64,000 bases of DNA from Magnetococcales bacterium HCHbin5 (GCA_002753505.1 PEAG01000002.1:1-64000); one strand, 5' to 3'. Positions 44,143-53,627 are shown, counted from the stretch's first letter. Made by a program: numbers and translations. The notes: a model not told the origin generated them from the letters alone.

Positions 44143-44871
44143 ATGGGTGCCACATTTGATAAATATGCGCAACGCGGTGCCTATCATTGGGCCTCTCTGT
44201 CCAACAATCCCTGGCGTCATCACTGCCCCACCGTGGCCCGTTATCAGGCGGTACTCAAGGCAAACCCGAACTGGAGCGGGGCGACGGTGGTGGATGTGGG
44301 GTGCGGTGATGGGGCGTTGGCGGGTTGTCTGGTCAAGGCCGGGGCGGTTGTGACGGGCGTGGAACCGGAAGCGGCCGGTCGGCAATTGGCTCAGCAGGAG
44401 TTTGCCCGGCGCGGTCTCCCCGGGCGTTTTGTGGCGCAACTGGCCGAGTTGGCCGATGACTCCTTCGACGTGGCGGTCTGTAGCGATGTCATCGAACATG
44501 TGGAACAGCCAGAACAGCTGTTGCAGGAGATTCGACGGGTTGTCAAGCCGGGTGGCATGGTGGTGGTGACTACACCGATTCGCTTGACGGAAACCCCTCT
44601 CGACCCCCACCATGTACAGGAATTTTTTCCCGGTCCCTTTCAATCCTTGATGGAAAGTCACTTTGCGGCGGTCACTTGCCAGCACCACATTCCCCTGGCA
44701 GGGTTGATGCTGTACTATTGGCAACCCTGGTTTTTTTTGCGTCGTTCCCTGATTACCCGGTTGTGCAATGTGCTGAATATCTGTTTCGGCATCAATCCGG
44801 TGGCCAAAATCAACGCCATGGAGCGGTATCACCTGTTGCAGTTGGCGATCGGAACCAAACCGAAAAGGTAA
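44143..44871 (+). CDS. SAM-dependent methyltransferase (UbiG-like fold)
   Basis: A 242-residue class I methyltransferase with VVDVGCGDGALAGCLVKAG (near 48-66), GVEPEAAGRQLAQQEF, SFDVAVCSDVIEHVEQPEQL and VVKPGGMVVVTTPIRL. It starts at 44143 with GGGGAG upstream and heads the plus-strand part of the polysaccharide locus, divergent from the large operon. It is seven bases upstream of the flippase gene. A glycan-modifying or capping methylation is likely; the substrate is unknown. Confidence 0.87.
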   Translation: MGATFDKYAQRGAYHWASLSNNPWRHHCPTVARYQAVLKANPNWSGATVVDVGCGDGALAGCLVKAGAVVTGVEPEAAGRQLAQQEFARRGLPGRFVAQLAELADDSFDVAVCSDVIEHVEQPEQLLQEIRRVVKPGGMVVVTTPIRLTETPLDPHHVQEFFPGPFQSLMESHFAAVTCQHHIPLAGLMLYYWQPWFFLRRSLITRLCNVLNICFGINPVAKINAMERYHLLQLAIGTKPKR

Positions 44872-44878
44872 ACAGAGG

Positions 44879-46120
44879 ATGGTGGATGGCGGATTTTCCT
44901 TTGGCCGGCTGTTTGCCTCCCGCTATCTGCGCGAGAGCCTCTTTTTTGTGGGGTTGCAGCAGGCTTTTCAGGTGGGCGTCGGCCTGTTGCAGGTTTGGAT
45001 TTTGACCAATCATCTCTCCCGGGAGGCCTATGGCGTCTGGGGATATGTGGCGGCTTTTGCGGCCATGGCCAACATTTTTACCCTGCCCGGTCTCAATCAG
45101 GTGATTACCTATGGCGCGGCCAACTTGCAACATGGCGTCTTGATGGCCGGTGTGCGCTTGCGGCTCTCTTATGGTCTGCTGTCCAGCGTTGTGCTGCTGG
45201 GTTTGGCTTGGTCACATGCCGGCTCCGACCAGGCGCAGGCCGCCGGTCTGCTGTTGATTACCGCCCTGTTCATGCCCATCTGTCAGGTCATGGACAGCAT
45301 GGACGCCTTTTTGACCGGTTTGGGCAACTTCAAGGCCCTGTTCTGGCGCAGAGTATTGCTCCAGGGCAGTCTCTCCCTGTCGCTTTGGGCCGGTGCGGTA
45401 TTCACCGGTTCGCTCTGGGTCTGTGGGGCCATCCTGTATGGGGGAGGGGCCCTGATCAGCACCCTGCTCTTTGTCTCCCTGCTCAAGCATCGGCAAAACA
45501 CCCTGCTGCCCGACCGGTTTCAAAACCTGACCAGGCAATTTTCACTGCAATCCATCGGTGCCACCATCAGCCGCACCATGGAGCGGCCTCTGCTCTCCCT
45601 GATGGTCGGCTTTCACGATCTGGCGGCCTATAATGTGGCACTGACCGCCCAGGTTCCGGTCACCTACGGACGTCTGATTGACCGCATATTGATCAGCCGC
45701 TTGACCGGTTTGCGGCAAAAGATCGATGCCTCCTGGGTCTGGTTTGGTGTGGGCGTGCTGTTTGGCATCGGTTGGCCGGCCTGGCTGCTGCTGGTCATGG
45801 TCGTCCGCTGGTTGGTGCCGATCGTCTTTCCCGGTTATGTGGATGCCATTCCCCTCATGGAGATATTGTTGTTGCAGATTCCCTTTTCCTGGGGGGCCAA
45901 GCCGGGTCTGAGCTGGCTGCTGGCCCATGCGGAGTATCATGCCTGGTATCACCGTCTGAACTGGGGCACCATCCTGGCGCGCATACTGCTGATCGCCGCG
46001 GGGGCTTGGCAGGGAGGCATGACCGGAGTCGCATGGGCCTGGGTCGGGGTGGAAGGGTTGACCTTTTGTGCCGTTTTGCTCGTTTTGTCCAAGGCGGCCG
46101 TGCGCGGTCCGTCGGAGTGA
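44879..46120 (+). CDS. Wzx-type oligosaccharide flippase
   Basis: A 413-residue membrane protein with about 12 hydrophobic segments and MATE/MVF-like polysaccharide transporter features: ESLFFVGLQQAFQVGVGLLQ, ILTNHLSREAYGVWGYVAAF (the small 'LG..YG' type motif), and a central RTMERPLLSLMVGFHDLAAY. It would flip undecaprenyl-linked repeat units across the inner membrane for Wzy. The ATG at 44879 has AAAGG about ten bases upstream. It lies in the same plus-strand unit as the methyltransferase, acyltransferase and SGNH genes. Confidence 0.85.
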   Translation: MVDGGFSFGRLFASRYLRESLFFVGLQQAFQVGVGLLQVWILTNHLSREAYGVWGYVAAFAAMANIFTLPGLNQVITYGAANLQHGVLMAGVRLRLSYGLLSSVVLLGLAWSHAGSDQAQAAGLLLITALFMPICQVMDSMDAFLTGLGNFKALFWRRVLLQGSLSLSLWAGAVFTGSLWVCGAILYGGGALISTLLFVSLLKHRQNTLLPDRFQNLTRQFSLQSIGATISRTMERPLLSLMVGFHDLAAYNVALTAQVPVTYGRLIDRILISRLTGLRQKIDASWVWFGVGVLFGIGWPAWLLLVMVVRWLVPIVFPGYVDAIPLMEILLLQIPFSWGAKPGLSWLLAHAEYHAWYHRLNWGTILARILLIAAGAWQGGMTGVAWAWVGVEGLTFCAVLLVLSKAAVRGPSE

Positions 46121-46162
46121 ACAGATCCGGTATTCGGCAGCAACGGTGATTGAGGGGGGAGT

Positions 46163-47647
46163 ATGTCGTTTGTAGATCCAGTTTTTTTGTTTGTTTTTTT
46201 GCCGCTGGCGTTGGCTGGGTACCAGCTGATCATGCCGCAGCAACGGGACTCTCCTCTCTTTGGCATGCGCTTTCTGGCGATGGTTTCGACAGCGTTTTAT
46301 GCCTGCTGGGATATCCGTTTTTTGCCCATTCTGCTCTTTTCGACACTCATTAATTTTGGTGCTGCAAAAGCCATTTTTCTTGCCCACAATAGCCGGAAAA
46401 AAACTCTGCTGGTTCTGATACTGACAGCCAACCTATCCCTGTTGGCACTGTTTAAATATACGGCCTTTGCCCTGCAGACAGTGGCTGCGATGCTGGATAT
46501 GGCTGTCGTTGCACCGACCATGATTTTGCCTCTCGGCATCTCTTTTTTTACCTTTACCCAGATCGCCTATGTTGTGGATGTCTATCGGGGCAGCCTGCCG
46601 GAAGAGCGGTTTGTCTGCTACTTTTTGTTTGTGACATGGTTTCCGCATCTGATTGCCGGCCCCATTCTGCACCATCGGGAGATGATGCCCCAGTTTTATA
46701 CCGCCCTGAAGGCCCCGTTGCAGCGCGATCATCTTGCAACAGGCTTGACCTGGGTTGCCGTTGGTCTGTTCAAGAAGGCGGTGCTGGCGGATGGCATGGC
46801 GCATTTGGCAACGCCGCTTTTTCAGGGCGCATCAGCGGGTGCGCTTCCTGGTTGGGTGGCGGCCTGGAGTGGCCTGTCGGCGTATGCACTGCAACTTTAC
46901 TTTGACTTTTCCGGCTATTGTGACATGGCGATCGGGTTGTCGTATCTGTTCGGTGTGCGCATGCCGCTCAATTTTAATGCCCCGTACAAGGCGGTCAGTA
47001 TCATGGATTTCTGGAGTCGCTGGCATATGACCCTGTCGCGGTTTTTGCGGGACTATCTCTACATTCCCCTGGGGGGAAACCGGTTGGGTGAGGTCAGAAA
47101 GGCGGTAAACATTATGCTGGTCATGCTGTTGGGTGGGTTATGGCACGGTGCCGGATGGACCTTTATTGTCTGGGGTGGTTTGCACGGCTGTTATATCCTG
47201 ATCAACCACTTGTGGCGGGCACGGCGCGTTCCCGACAGCCGGTTGATGCGTTCAGTCGGGCCTGTGTTGACAGTGTTGGCTGTGGTTTTTGCCTGGACCT
47301 TTTTCCGGGCCAGTGATCTGCCGACGGCCATTCGCATCAGCCGCGGACTGTTTGGACTCAACGGCATGGTCACTGCCGTCGATGCCGTACAACCGTTTGC
47401 TGTTCCCGATGGGCGCAGCCTGGTGTACATGCTCTTGTTGTGGGTGGTTGTCTGCTGGTTTCCCAACTCACAGCAGATTCTGGCCCGCACGGAAGCGTTT
47501 CTGGGCCAACGGTCGGAGCCCGCCCGTGGCCTTTTTCAGTGGCAACCCAATGCCATGTATGCCATCGTGGGGGGGGTGGCTTTGGCCATGGGCCTGTTCA
47601 ACGTCCTGTTTTCCCCTGTTGGCGAATTTCTCTATTTCCAGTTTTGA
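46163..47647 (+). CDS. MBOAT-family O-acyltransferase (AlgI-like)
   Basis: A 494-residue polytopic protein of the AlgI class. It begins MSFVDPVFLFVFLPLALAGY and shows ILPLGISFFTFTQIAYVVDV, FPHLIAGPILHHREMMPQF, YFDFSGYCDMAIGLSYLFG, and the catalytic histidine region GGLWHGAGWTFIVWGGLHG. AlgI relays acetyl groups across the membrane so that a periplasmic SGNH protein can O-acetylate the polymer. A GGGGGAG site precedes the ATG. Its TGA overlaps the ATG of the next gene (TGATG), matching the usual AlgI-AlgJ/X pairing. Confidence 0.93.
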   Translation: MSFVDPVFLFVFLPLALAGYQLIMPQQRDSPLFGMRFLAMVSTAFYACWDIRFLPILLFSTLINFGAAKAIFLAHNSRKKTLLVLILTANLSLLALFKYTAFALQTVAAMLDMAVVAPTMILPLGISFFTFTQIAYVVDVYRGSLPEERFVCYFLFVTWFPHLIAGPILHHREMMPQFYTALKAPLQRDHLATGLTWVAVGLFKKAVLADGMAHLATPLFQGASAGALPGWVAAWSGLSAYALQLYFDFSGYCDMAIGLSYLFGVRMPLNFNAPYKAVSIMDFWSRWHMTLSRFLRDYLYIPLGGNRLGEVRKAVNIMLVMLLGGLWHGAGWTFIVWGGLHGCYILINHLWRARRVPDSRLMRSVGPVLTVLAVVFAWTFFRASDLPTAIRISRGLFGLNGMVTAVDAVQPFAVPDGRSLVYMLLLWVVVCWFPNSQQILARTEAFLGQRSEPARGLFQWQPNAMYAIVGGVALAMGLFNVLFSPVGEFLYFQF

Positions 47648-48636
47648 TGCGACATTATCTCCATATATTGCTGGCCATACCGGCCATTCTGCTCCTGGGC
47701 AGCCTGCTGCTTGCCTTTTGGGCCACCTTTGATTGCATCGGTGGTGACAATCAGCAATGCAGCCTGTTGCAGCATCAGTTTGAAAAGCTGGATCATGCTC
47801 CCCCCGTGATCGATCTTCTCTTCCTGGGGGACAGCTCCCTGGGCCGGGCGGTTGACGCGCAGCTTTTTGCCCGTTTGTCCGGTTTGTCCGGCCAGCGGGT
47901 TTTGAACCTGGCGTTGACAGGGAATTTTAACCTTCCCAGCATGCGCAACCTGCTGGCGCACGCCACCAGCTCTGCCAGCATCAAGACGGTGGTCCTGATG
48001 TTGACACCGCAAATTTATGATATTCCAGCGGAGTCGCAGGATATGCCGAAGTATCAGGCCTTTCCGGGTGTGCTGTGGAGTGCGCGGTTTGATTGGCATT
48101 TGCTGTTGCAGACGGTGGCTGAATACCGTACAGCCTTCATGCGCGCAGCAGTCCATGAACTTTTTTCCCGCAAAAATGTGGCCTTGGGGGTCAAAAAAAT
48201 CAAAGGGATGGTTTGGGGTGGTTCAGGGAGAGAGCCCCATATAGTCGATGATTATCTGCGGCCCCGGGACAAGCGGATGACGATGGCGGATTTGCCGGAA
48301 CGATTCGGGGATGCGTCCAGCCGTTATCTGCCCTCTCTGCATGCCATTGGTAACCTCTGTCGGCAATGGCAGATCCAATGCCTCTATCTGCACGGCACGG
48401 TTTTCGGGAAGAGTGCCGAAAATTCCGGCGATATGATTGAAAAAATCAATGAGATGGTAAACGGTTCCGGCCTGATCCTGGTCAACCCGGCCCCCATCCC
48501 CGTTCCGTTTGAGGAGATCGGCGACTCCGTCAACCATGTGGATCCGCCCTTCAAGTCCAAGTATACGGTAGTGGTGTATGACCGCCTTCGGCCCTATTTG
48601 CCGGTTGAGCGACAGGCTGGACGACCCACGGAGTGA
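47647..48636 (+). CDS. SGNH/GDSL-like periplasmic partner of the AlgI-type acyltransferase
   Basis: A 329-residue protein with an N-terminal membrane anchor (HILLAIPAILLLGSLLLAFW, about 4-23), then LLFLGDSSLGRAVD (GDS block, near 57-70), LNLALTGNFNLPSMRN and a C-terminal GDSVNHVDPPFKSKYT (with D and H in the position of the catalytic pair). It is probably the esterase/acetyltransferase that modifies the exported glycan. The start at 47647 overlaps the stop of the AlgI-like gene. A short hairpin CCCACGG-6 nt-CCGTGGG (48625-48644) spans the stop codon, but no T-run follows. Confidence 0.75.
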   Translation: MRHYLHILLAIPAILLLGSLLLAFWATFDCIGGDNQQCSLLQHQFEKLDHAPPVIDLLFLGDSSLGRAVDAQLFARLSGLSGQRVLNLALTGNFNLPSMRNLLAHATSSASIKTVVLMLTPQIYDIPAESQDMPKYQAFPGVLWSARFDWHLLLQTVAEYRTAFMRAAVHELFSRKNVALGVKKIKGMVWGGSGREPHIVDDYLRPRDKRMTMADLPERFGDASSRYLPSLHAIGNLCRQWQIQCLYLHGTVFGKSAENSGDMIEKINEMVNGSGLILVNPAPIPVPFEEIGDSVNHVDPPFKSKYTVVVYDRLRPYLPVERQAGRPTE

Positions 48637-48674
48637 GCCGTGGGACGGGGGGGGGTGGGGATGCACCGTTTGGC

Positions 48675-48746
48675 TCAGGGTTTTTCCTCCAGCAATTCAA
48701 ACAGACCGTACAGGGTACGCATCACCCAGACAATGGGCCACCCACC
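48675..48746 (-). pseudogene. Remnant: last 23 codons of a VOC-family gene
   Basis: Reading the minus strand, this stretch encodes GGWPIVWVMRTLYGLFELLE followed by EKP and a TGA. It corresponds residue for residue (three nucleotide differences in 66, plus a changed stop) to the end of the intact VOC gene at 62767-63189. No start codon or earlier part of the gene is present; upstream it runs into an unrelated ORF. It is a scar marking the left edge of the defence region. Confidence 0.85.
48681..48746. repeat. 66-bp direct repeat, left copy
   Basis: tttttcctccagcaattcaa and the bases following, to cccacc, match 62773-62838 at 63 of 66 positions in the same orientation, offset 14,092 bases. The similarity stops abruptly at 48747. 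The two copies bracket the whole defence operon. Confidence 0.92.
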
Positions 48747-48747
48747 A

Positions 48748-48846
48748 TCACAACGGATCCCGTTCCTGGAGTGGTCCTTCATCCTCAATGTCCGGGAAGT
48801 CCGGAATTGCTCCCGCAAAACGGTCGAGAAATTCCTTTGTTGTCAT
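48748..48846 (-). pseudogene. Truncated small ORF, possibly the start of an acyl-carrier-protein gene
   Basis: A 32-residue ORF starting MTTKEFLDRFAGAI and ending in LQERDPL, with a strong ribosome site (AGGAGG eight bases before the ATG). The acidic helix followed by a loop resembles the first half of the short acyl carrier proteins found beside fkbH genes. The phosphopantetheine serine region would come next but is missing, because the frame ends exactly at the VOC remnant. A truncated gene is therefore more likely than a functional micropeptide. Identity as ACP is an inference from a very short segment. Confidence 0.45.
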
Positions 48847-48911
48847 AGGGAACGCCTCCTCTATACGGTTATTTCCATTTTTTGCATTCATCGGTTCTGC
48901 GTCGCAAACCA

Positions 48912-51900
48912 TCATCCCACCTCCCTCCGCTCCAACCGATCCCACGCCGCCAACACCAACCGGGCAGTGCGGTATTCACCGAATGCTTTCATCTCATTGT
49001 TTTTGAGACCGCGAAAAGTCTCGCTGGGATAGTCTGGCCCCATGGCATCTGCCGGGTCGAGGATGTAGCGCAGTTCATCGCGGGTGAGTCCGTAGAGCCG
49101 GGCGTAGTAGGCATCCAGTTCTGCCCGCAGGTGGGCGCGGCGGTCGGGATCCCAGCGGAAGGGTGGGCCATGGTAACCCAGATCCTCGGCAAAGGGTTTC
49201 AGGTCGTGGGCGGTGTAGACAAGTTCTAGAACACGAGTCCGTATAAAATCAATATCAACCTTGGTGTATAATCCAGGAGCTAGGACAGGAAATTGGCTGA
49301 CAGTAAAAAAGGTTAGGTGCAATCCACCTACCTTGTGTCGGGCAAAATAATCGAAAATAATGCTATTCATATTGGCTAACAGAAGGTCACCGCTAGGTCC
49401 ATCGAAATTGTCAAATTTCATCACGGGAAGAGTATGTCCAACGCCTACACACGGTATGGCAGAGCAAATAACCGTTCTTTCATTTGTGGCAGAAGTAATA
49501 TCCTTGAAGGAGAGAAACCATTTCTTGTCCCAGAAACGGCGGATGCGCTCTAATACATCTTTCTCTTGCACCCAATAGAAAGGGGATGCGCTGTATTCTG
49601 GGTCAATGTATGCTTCCAAGGGAGTTTGAGGAAGCACGCGGTACCCTCGGTCAGCACTCCTTGTTTCAAATGAGCCTGCCCGGTGGTCGAAAAAATTGAT
49701 CATCTTCGCCTCATACAACGGCACCCAAACCTCCCCCGCCGCATCCAGCCATTTCACCCCCTCCCGCACCGCTCTCATTTCCGCCAACTGCTCCGCCGTG
49801 CGGAACAGGCCGCTGTCGTTGGACATGTCCAACATGCGCATAAACTTGATGCCCCACGGATTGCCTTGATCGCCTTTGGTTTCATCAATCAGAACCGGCA
49901 CGTTTCGATAAATTTTTTTGGTCAGTTCCGCATCCCTCTTGCTGCGAAACACCGGGCAGGTGCGGGTGTTGGGATTGATGAGGCGGATATCTTCGGCTGA
50001 CAGGGTGAACTGTCGTTCCGGCTCCAATAAATGTTCCGCCCGGGTGGCGAAAAAGGTGAAACGTGTGGCCGGAATGCGGTTGCCCAGGGTGAGCAGGGCA
50101 AATTTGAAGCTGCGATGCACTCCTGTAAAGATTGCCTCCCGATTCTCGAAATCCAGCAGGCTGACCAGTCGCCCCCCCAGGGAGACGGCCTCAAAATATT
50201 TTTTGGTGGAATCATCGGTGGCAATGCCCGTGGGAACGATAAACCCAGCCCGACCGCTGGAGGATTGCAGGTTGAGAAACAGTTCCGCAAACAGGGCATA
50301 GGTATTGACATCTCCGCAGCCGGTTAACGGGAATCGTCCGCTTGTGCGGCAAAACTGGCTGGTTGCCTCGGCCTGCCGTTTGGCGGCATTGAACGCATCC
50401 AGCAGGGAGTATGGTTGGGTCGATGCATTGGAAACCAACGCCTGGATCAATTTTTCCCTGGCCGCCTTGTTGGGTGCCCGGGCTATTTCTGGAGCCCGTT
50501 TATCAAAAAACTCCTGCTCCTGGAGCTTGATCCGCTCCCACGGCGGATTGCCCAGCATCACATCAAACCCACCCCGCCAGCCCATGGCGTCGTTGTCCGC
50601 TTTTTCATCCTTGGTCACTGGGCGAAACAGCTCCGGGAACTCCAGGTGCCAGTGGAAAAAACGGTACTCTCCTGCCAGATGCTGGATGTCTCTTTTGAGA
50701 GGGTTGGGCACATCATGGGGATTGCGTCGAATGCGGCGGAAAAGCTCTTCGGTAATCCCGGGTGCAAAGGGATCGTTCTTTTTGATCACGAAGGCAGCGC
50801 ACCAAGTGTCGGCCAGAAAACGGCCTGAGAGATAGCCACCGGAGCGGACATGTTCCGCATAACGCCGTTTTTGTTCTGCCACTTCGCCCAGGGTATCGGC
50901 GGGCAGGGTGTTCAGGTTCAGCATGGAGGTGGCCAAATTGCCCAATTGTTCCCAGGGATACGGTTCCTCTCGGAACAAAGAAACCATCTTGTGTTGGCGT
51001 TGCTCTTTGTTGCGTTTTTTCAGCACAGTACAGACCTTCTTGTCGTCTCCCGTGACCGGTTCAAACGCTGCGTCAGGAATACCGGCCTCAAGGGCCACCG
51101 GCGTGGCCCCCACCAGGGAATCGCCGCACTTGATGCGATGATCCAGGAAGGTCAACGGCTTGCCCGGTTCCAGAGCCTCAACCCACAAGGCGGTTTTGCA
51201 GAGTTCCACCGCCAGGGGATTCTTGTCCACCCCATAAATGCAGTGGCGCACCACCTCCCGCAGGGCGTGTTGTCGTTGCTGCTCGCCAGGGGTGTCAAAA
51301 CCCGCCTGCAGTCGGGATATTTCTGCTGCCAATCGCCGGGCGGCGGCCAGCAAAAAATGACCGCTGCCACACGCCGGATCACAGACCTTGAGGTTCAAGA
51401 TGGCCCCCACCGGATCGGTGGGATTGTCCCGCACGGCCCGTTCCAACACCGGCTCCAGGGCCGATTTGATCAACTCATTGACCAGACTGGGCGGGGTGTA
51501 ATAGCTGCCGGTGAGCTTGCGCTCCGAACCGGTGCCGCTCTTCTCCTCCGCTGCATCCCCCACAAAACCAAACTGCCAGGGCGAGGCCTCTACATCGATG
51601 CGCGGGTGCAACTCCAGCAGGCTTTCATAGACCGAACCCAACTCTTCGGTTCCCATATCGCGATAGTTGATGCGAGAGGTGGCCTGACCGGACTGGAAAA
51701 AGCTCAAGGCGCGGATGGCCGTCAGCAAGCGGGCATTGTCCATTTCCGCCACATCCAGTCGGGGGCATTGGTCGATGTCGAATAGGCCACCCAGGGCGGG
51801 CAAGGCCAGAGGAATGGCACCTGATGCCAATCCCCGAAACGTGATACACAGTCCCTGCCAAAGATCAGAATGCCGGTCATAGTGGCGTTTTTTCAGAGCC

Positions 51901-52901
51901 TTGTCCCGCAGTCGCGCCAGGGCATAGCCTTCCCGATAGAGCTGAATGGCCTCTTTGTCGGCGTCGGTGGCATGAAGCAGGTTGCGCTCTTCGGCCTTGA
52001 AGAGAAAAAGCAGTCGGTAGACCAGACGCAGCAACTCCTGGAAAAATTCGGTCTCTTTGATCTCACCATCCGTCAGGGCCTGGCGCAACGATTGATTGGC
52101 CCGGTGTTGCAGAAAACCGTTGCCCAACGCCCGCAAGGCGGTGGTTACCCCCTGGCGCAGATTGGTCAGGGCGCGTTCGCCGGTCTCCTGGGCCTGCTTG
52201 CGCCATGTCTCCCAACAACAGTCGGCGGGTTTGTCGCCGCGGGATCTGCCCCGACTTTCGTGCAAGAGCAACCAGAAGGCGGCAAAATCGGAATAAAGCT
52301 GCTCCTGGAAAATACGTCCCAGGTCAGCCTCCACAAAGGTTGTTCGGGTCAGGCTGGGGTTCTCCCGCAACAGCCGAATTTTTTCGCCATTGGCCACCAA
52401 ACCCCACAAACATGCCTCCTCGGCATTGAGATACTCCTGGATCAGGGCATGGGGCGGGCGTCTGCGTCCTTCATCGCCAAAACGGGGATCCCCCTTGTCC
52501 AGGTCAAATTCCCACGTGGTCAGCAGAATGGGGATGGAGCCGCCGCAAGCCCGGTGTGACAGAGGAAACTGCCGATCCCCCAGGATGGCTGGCGGAGAGC
52601 GATCCAGATCCCGATAGCCCAACACCTGAAACAGGAAAGGCTCCAGCCACCCATAAATCCCAACCTTGACACTTCCCCTGTCCGTTATGCCCCGACGATC
52701 CGCATAGCTGGACCACAGATCCAGACCAATGCGCCAGTAGCGTCCAATCTCATCCCGGATGTTGAGAGATTTGGAGATGTCATAATTGGCGGGGGTTTGG
52801 TCGGGCGCACCCATGGCGGCCACCTTTTGCAGAAACTCCGGCGGCAGAATGTTGCCCTCTACCCTGAGAGCGGTGAAACCGTGGTCCGCATTTTTTCTCA
52901 T
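48912..52901 (-). CDS. Eco57I-like adenine-specific DNA methyltransferase of a DISARM-like operon
   Basis: A 1329-residue protein. The N-terminal 400 residues are a helical region. Methylase motif I CDPACGSGHFLLAAARRL lies near 505 and the catalytic motif IV in VMLGNPPWERIKLQE near 780. A C-terminal target-recognition-type region follows (GNPWGIKFMRMLDMS; WFLSFKDITSATNERT). NPPW indicates N6-adenine methylation. The size and layout match DrmMI-type or Eco57I/PglX-like enzymes of defence systems, which mark self DNA. No PD-(D/E)XK nuclease motif was spotted in this protein. The start overlaps the HIRAN gene's stop (ATGA); it is the last gene of the operon. Confidence 0.88.
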   Translation of the reverse strand: MRKNADHGFTALRVEGNILPPEFLQKVAAMGAPDQTPANYDISKSLNIRDEIGRYWRIGLDLWSSYADRRGITDRGSVKVGIYGWLEPFLFQVLGYRDLDRSPPAILGDRQFPLSHRACGGSIPILLTTWEFDLDKGDPRFGDEGRRRPPHALIQEYLNAEEACLWGLVANGEKIRLLRENPSLTRTTFVEADLGRIFQEQLYSDFAAFWLLLHESRGRSRGDKPADCCWETWRKQAQETGERALTNLRQGVTTALRALGNGFLQHRANQSLRQALTDGEIKETEFFQELLRLVYRLLFLFKAEERNLLHATDADKEAIQLYREGYALARLRDKALKKRHYDRHSDLWQGLCITFRGLASGAIPLALPALGGLFDIDQCPRLDVAEMDNARLLTAIRALSFFQSGQATSRINYRDMGTEELGSVYESLLELHPRIDVEASPWQFGFVGDAAEEKSGTGSERKLTGSYYTPPSLVNELIKSALEPVLERAVRDNPTDPVGAILNLKVCDPACGSGHFLLAAARRLAAEISRLQAGFDTPGEQQRQHALREVVRHCIYGVDKNPLAVELCKTALWVEALEPGKPLTFLDHRIKCGDSLVGATPVALEAGIPDAAFEPVTGDDKKVCTVLKKRNKEQRQHKMVSLFREEPYPWEQLGNLATSMLNLNTLPADTLGEVAEQKRRYAEHVRSGGYLSGRFLADTWCAAFVIKKNDPFAPGITEELFRRIRRNPHDVPNPLKRDIQHLAGEYRFFHWHLEFPELFRPVTKDEKADNDAMGWRGGFDVMLGNPPWERIKLQEQEFFDKRAPEIARAPNKAAREKLIQALVSNASTQPYSLLDAFNAAKRQAEATSQFCRTSGRFPLTGCGDVNTYALFAELFLNLQSSSGRAGFIVPTGIATDDSTKKYFEAVSLGGRLVSLLDFENREAIFTGVHRSFKFALLTLGNRIPATRFTFFATRAEHLLEPERQFTLSAEDIRLINPNTRTCPVFRSKRDAELTKKIYRNVPVLIDETKGDQGNPWGIKFMRMLDMSNDSGLFRTAEQLAEMRAVREGVKWLDAAGEVWVPLYEAKMINFFDHRAGSFETRSADRGYRVLPQTPLEAYIDPEYSASPFYWVQEKDVLERIRRFWDKKWFLSFKDITSATNERTVICSAIPCVGVGHTLPVMKFDNFDGPSGDLLLANMNSIIFDYFARHKVGGLHLTFFTVSQFPVLAPGLYTKVDIDFIRTRVLELVYTAHDLKPFAEDLGYHGPPFRWDPDRRAHLRAELDAYYARLYGLTRDELRYILDPADAMGPDYPSETFRGLKNNEMKAFGEYRTARLVLAAWDRLERREVG

Positions 52902-53623
52902 AGCGTTCTACCGACTTCAAGGAACACGTAAACCAGGGGGCGGTCCTCCGTGCCATTGATGCGGTCAATAAATCCACGAACCCCAGGAATCTCCAACCAG
53001 CGATGCAGACCAGGGGCCTGCAGCTTGTTGACAAAACCAATAGGGCGGCCATCCAGCAGTTCGATCCGAATCGCCAATGGATCATGGGGATTATCTGGAT
53101 CTGCCCGCAACTGAATCTCCTGCCCGTTACTGAGCAGCGGAAGGACTTTTTTAAAACCTTCTATATGACGGAATCCGGCCACCTCCTCCAGAAATTCAAA
53201 CGGCGGTTTTGCCGTATCAAACGGATGAACCAGGGAGAATCCATCTCCGGGCAGTTGCGCACCCACATAACCCAGCAAAGCCAGGGGGCTGATTGGAATG
53301 GCGGGATCGAGCCGCCAAAATCGCAGGAAGTCATCATAGTCCCGCCTTTTCTTTGGAGGCATACGCCGCATGAAAATTTCCAAAATGCCAGAGGCGTGTT
53401 GATCCAGGTCCAGCGGAAAGGCCGGATAGCCCAAAAAACCAGCGGCCAGGGCCTCTTCAAAATCTTCTGTTCCTTTCAGATAGCGCAAAACAATAGTACC
53501 CGTTTCCTCTGCAGCGATTTCCGCCACTTTCCGCCGAGTTCGACCGGAAGAACTACCATCCGGGGCTTGCCAAGCCAGAAATAGGTGCTTTGGCTCAATA
53601 ATGTGTCGAATTGTGTTGATCAT
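52898..53623 (-). CDS. HIRAN-domain protein in the defence operon
   Basis: A 241-residue protein. The C-terminal 90 residues match the HIRAN domain (GFRHIEGFKKVLPLLSNGQE; LRADPDNPHDPLAIRIELLD; GRPIGFVNK), which in HLTF-type proteins binds 3' single-stranded DNA ends. The N-terminal 140 residues are less clear; they contain GTIVLRYLKGTEDFEEA and RMPPKKRRDYDDFLRFW, like HIRAN proteins encoded next to HipA-like kinases. A role in recognising stalled or damaged phage DNA is conceivable. The ATG at 53623 is favoured by AGGGA upstream and sits four bases after the kinase stop. It is coupled to the methylase by ATGA. Confidence 0.78.
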   Translation of the reverse strand: MINTIRHIIEPKHLFLAWQAPDGSSSGRTRRKVAEIAAEETGTIVLRYLKGTEDFEEALAAGFLGYPAFPLDLDQHASGILEIFMRRMPPKKRRDYDDFLRFWRLDPAIPISPLALLGYVGAQLPGDGFSLVHPFDTAKPPFEFLEEVAGFRHIEGFKKVLPLLSNGQEIQLRADPDNPHDPLAIRIELLDGRPIGFVNKLQAPGLHRWLEIPGVRGFIDRINGTEDRPLVYVFLEVGRTL

Positions 53624-53627
53624 GACT

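Noticed and set aside
48625-48644. Hairpin at the end of the SGNH gene as an intrinsic terminator
   Set aside because: The 7-bp stem is followed by a G-run rather than T residues on the plus strand, and by TCGTCC on the minus strand.
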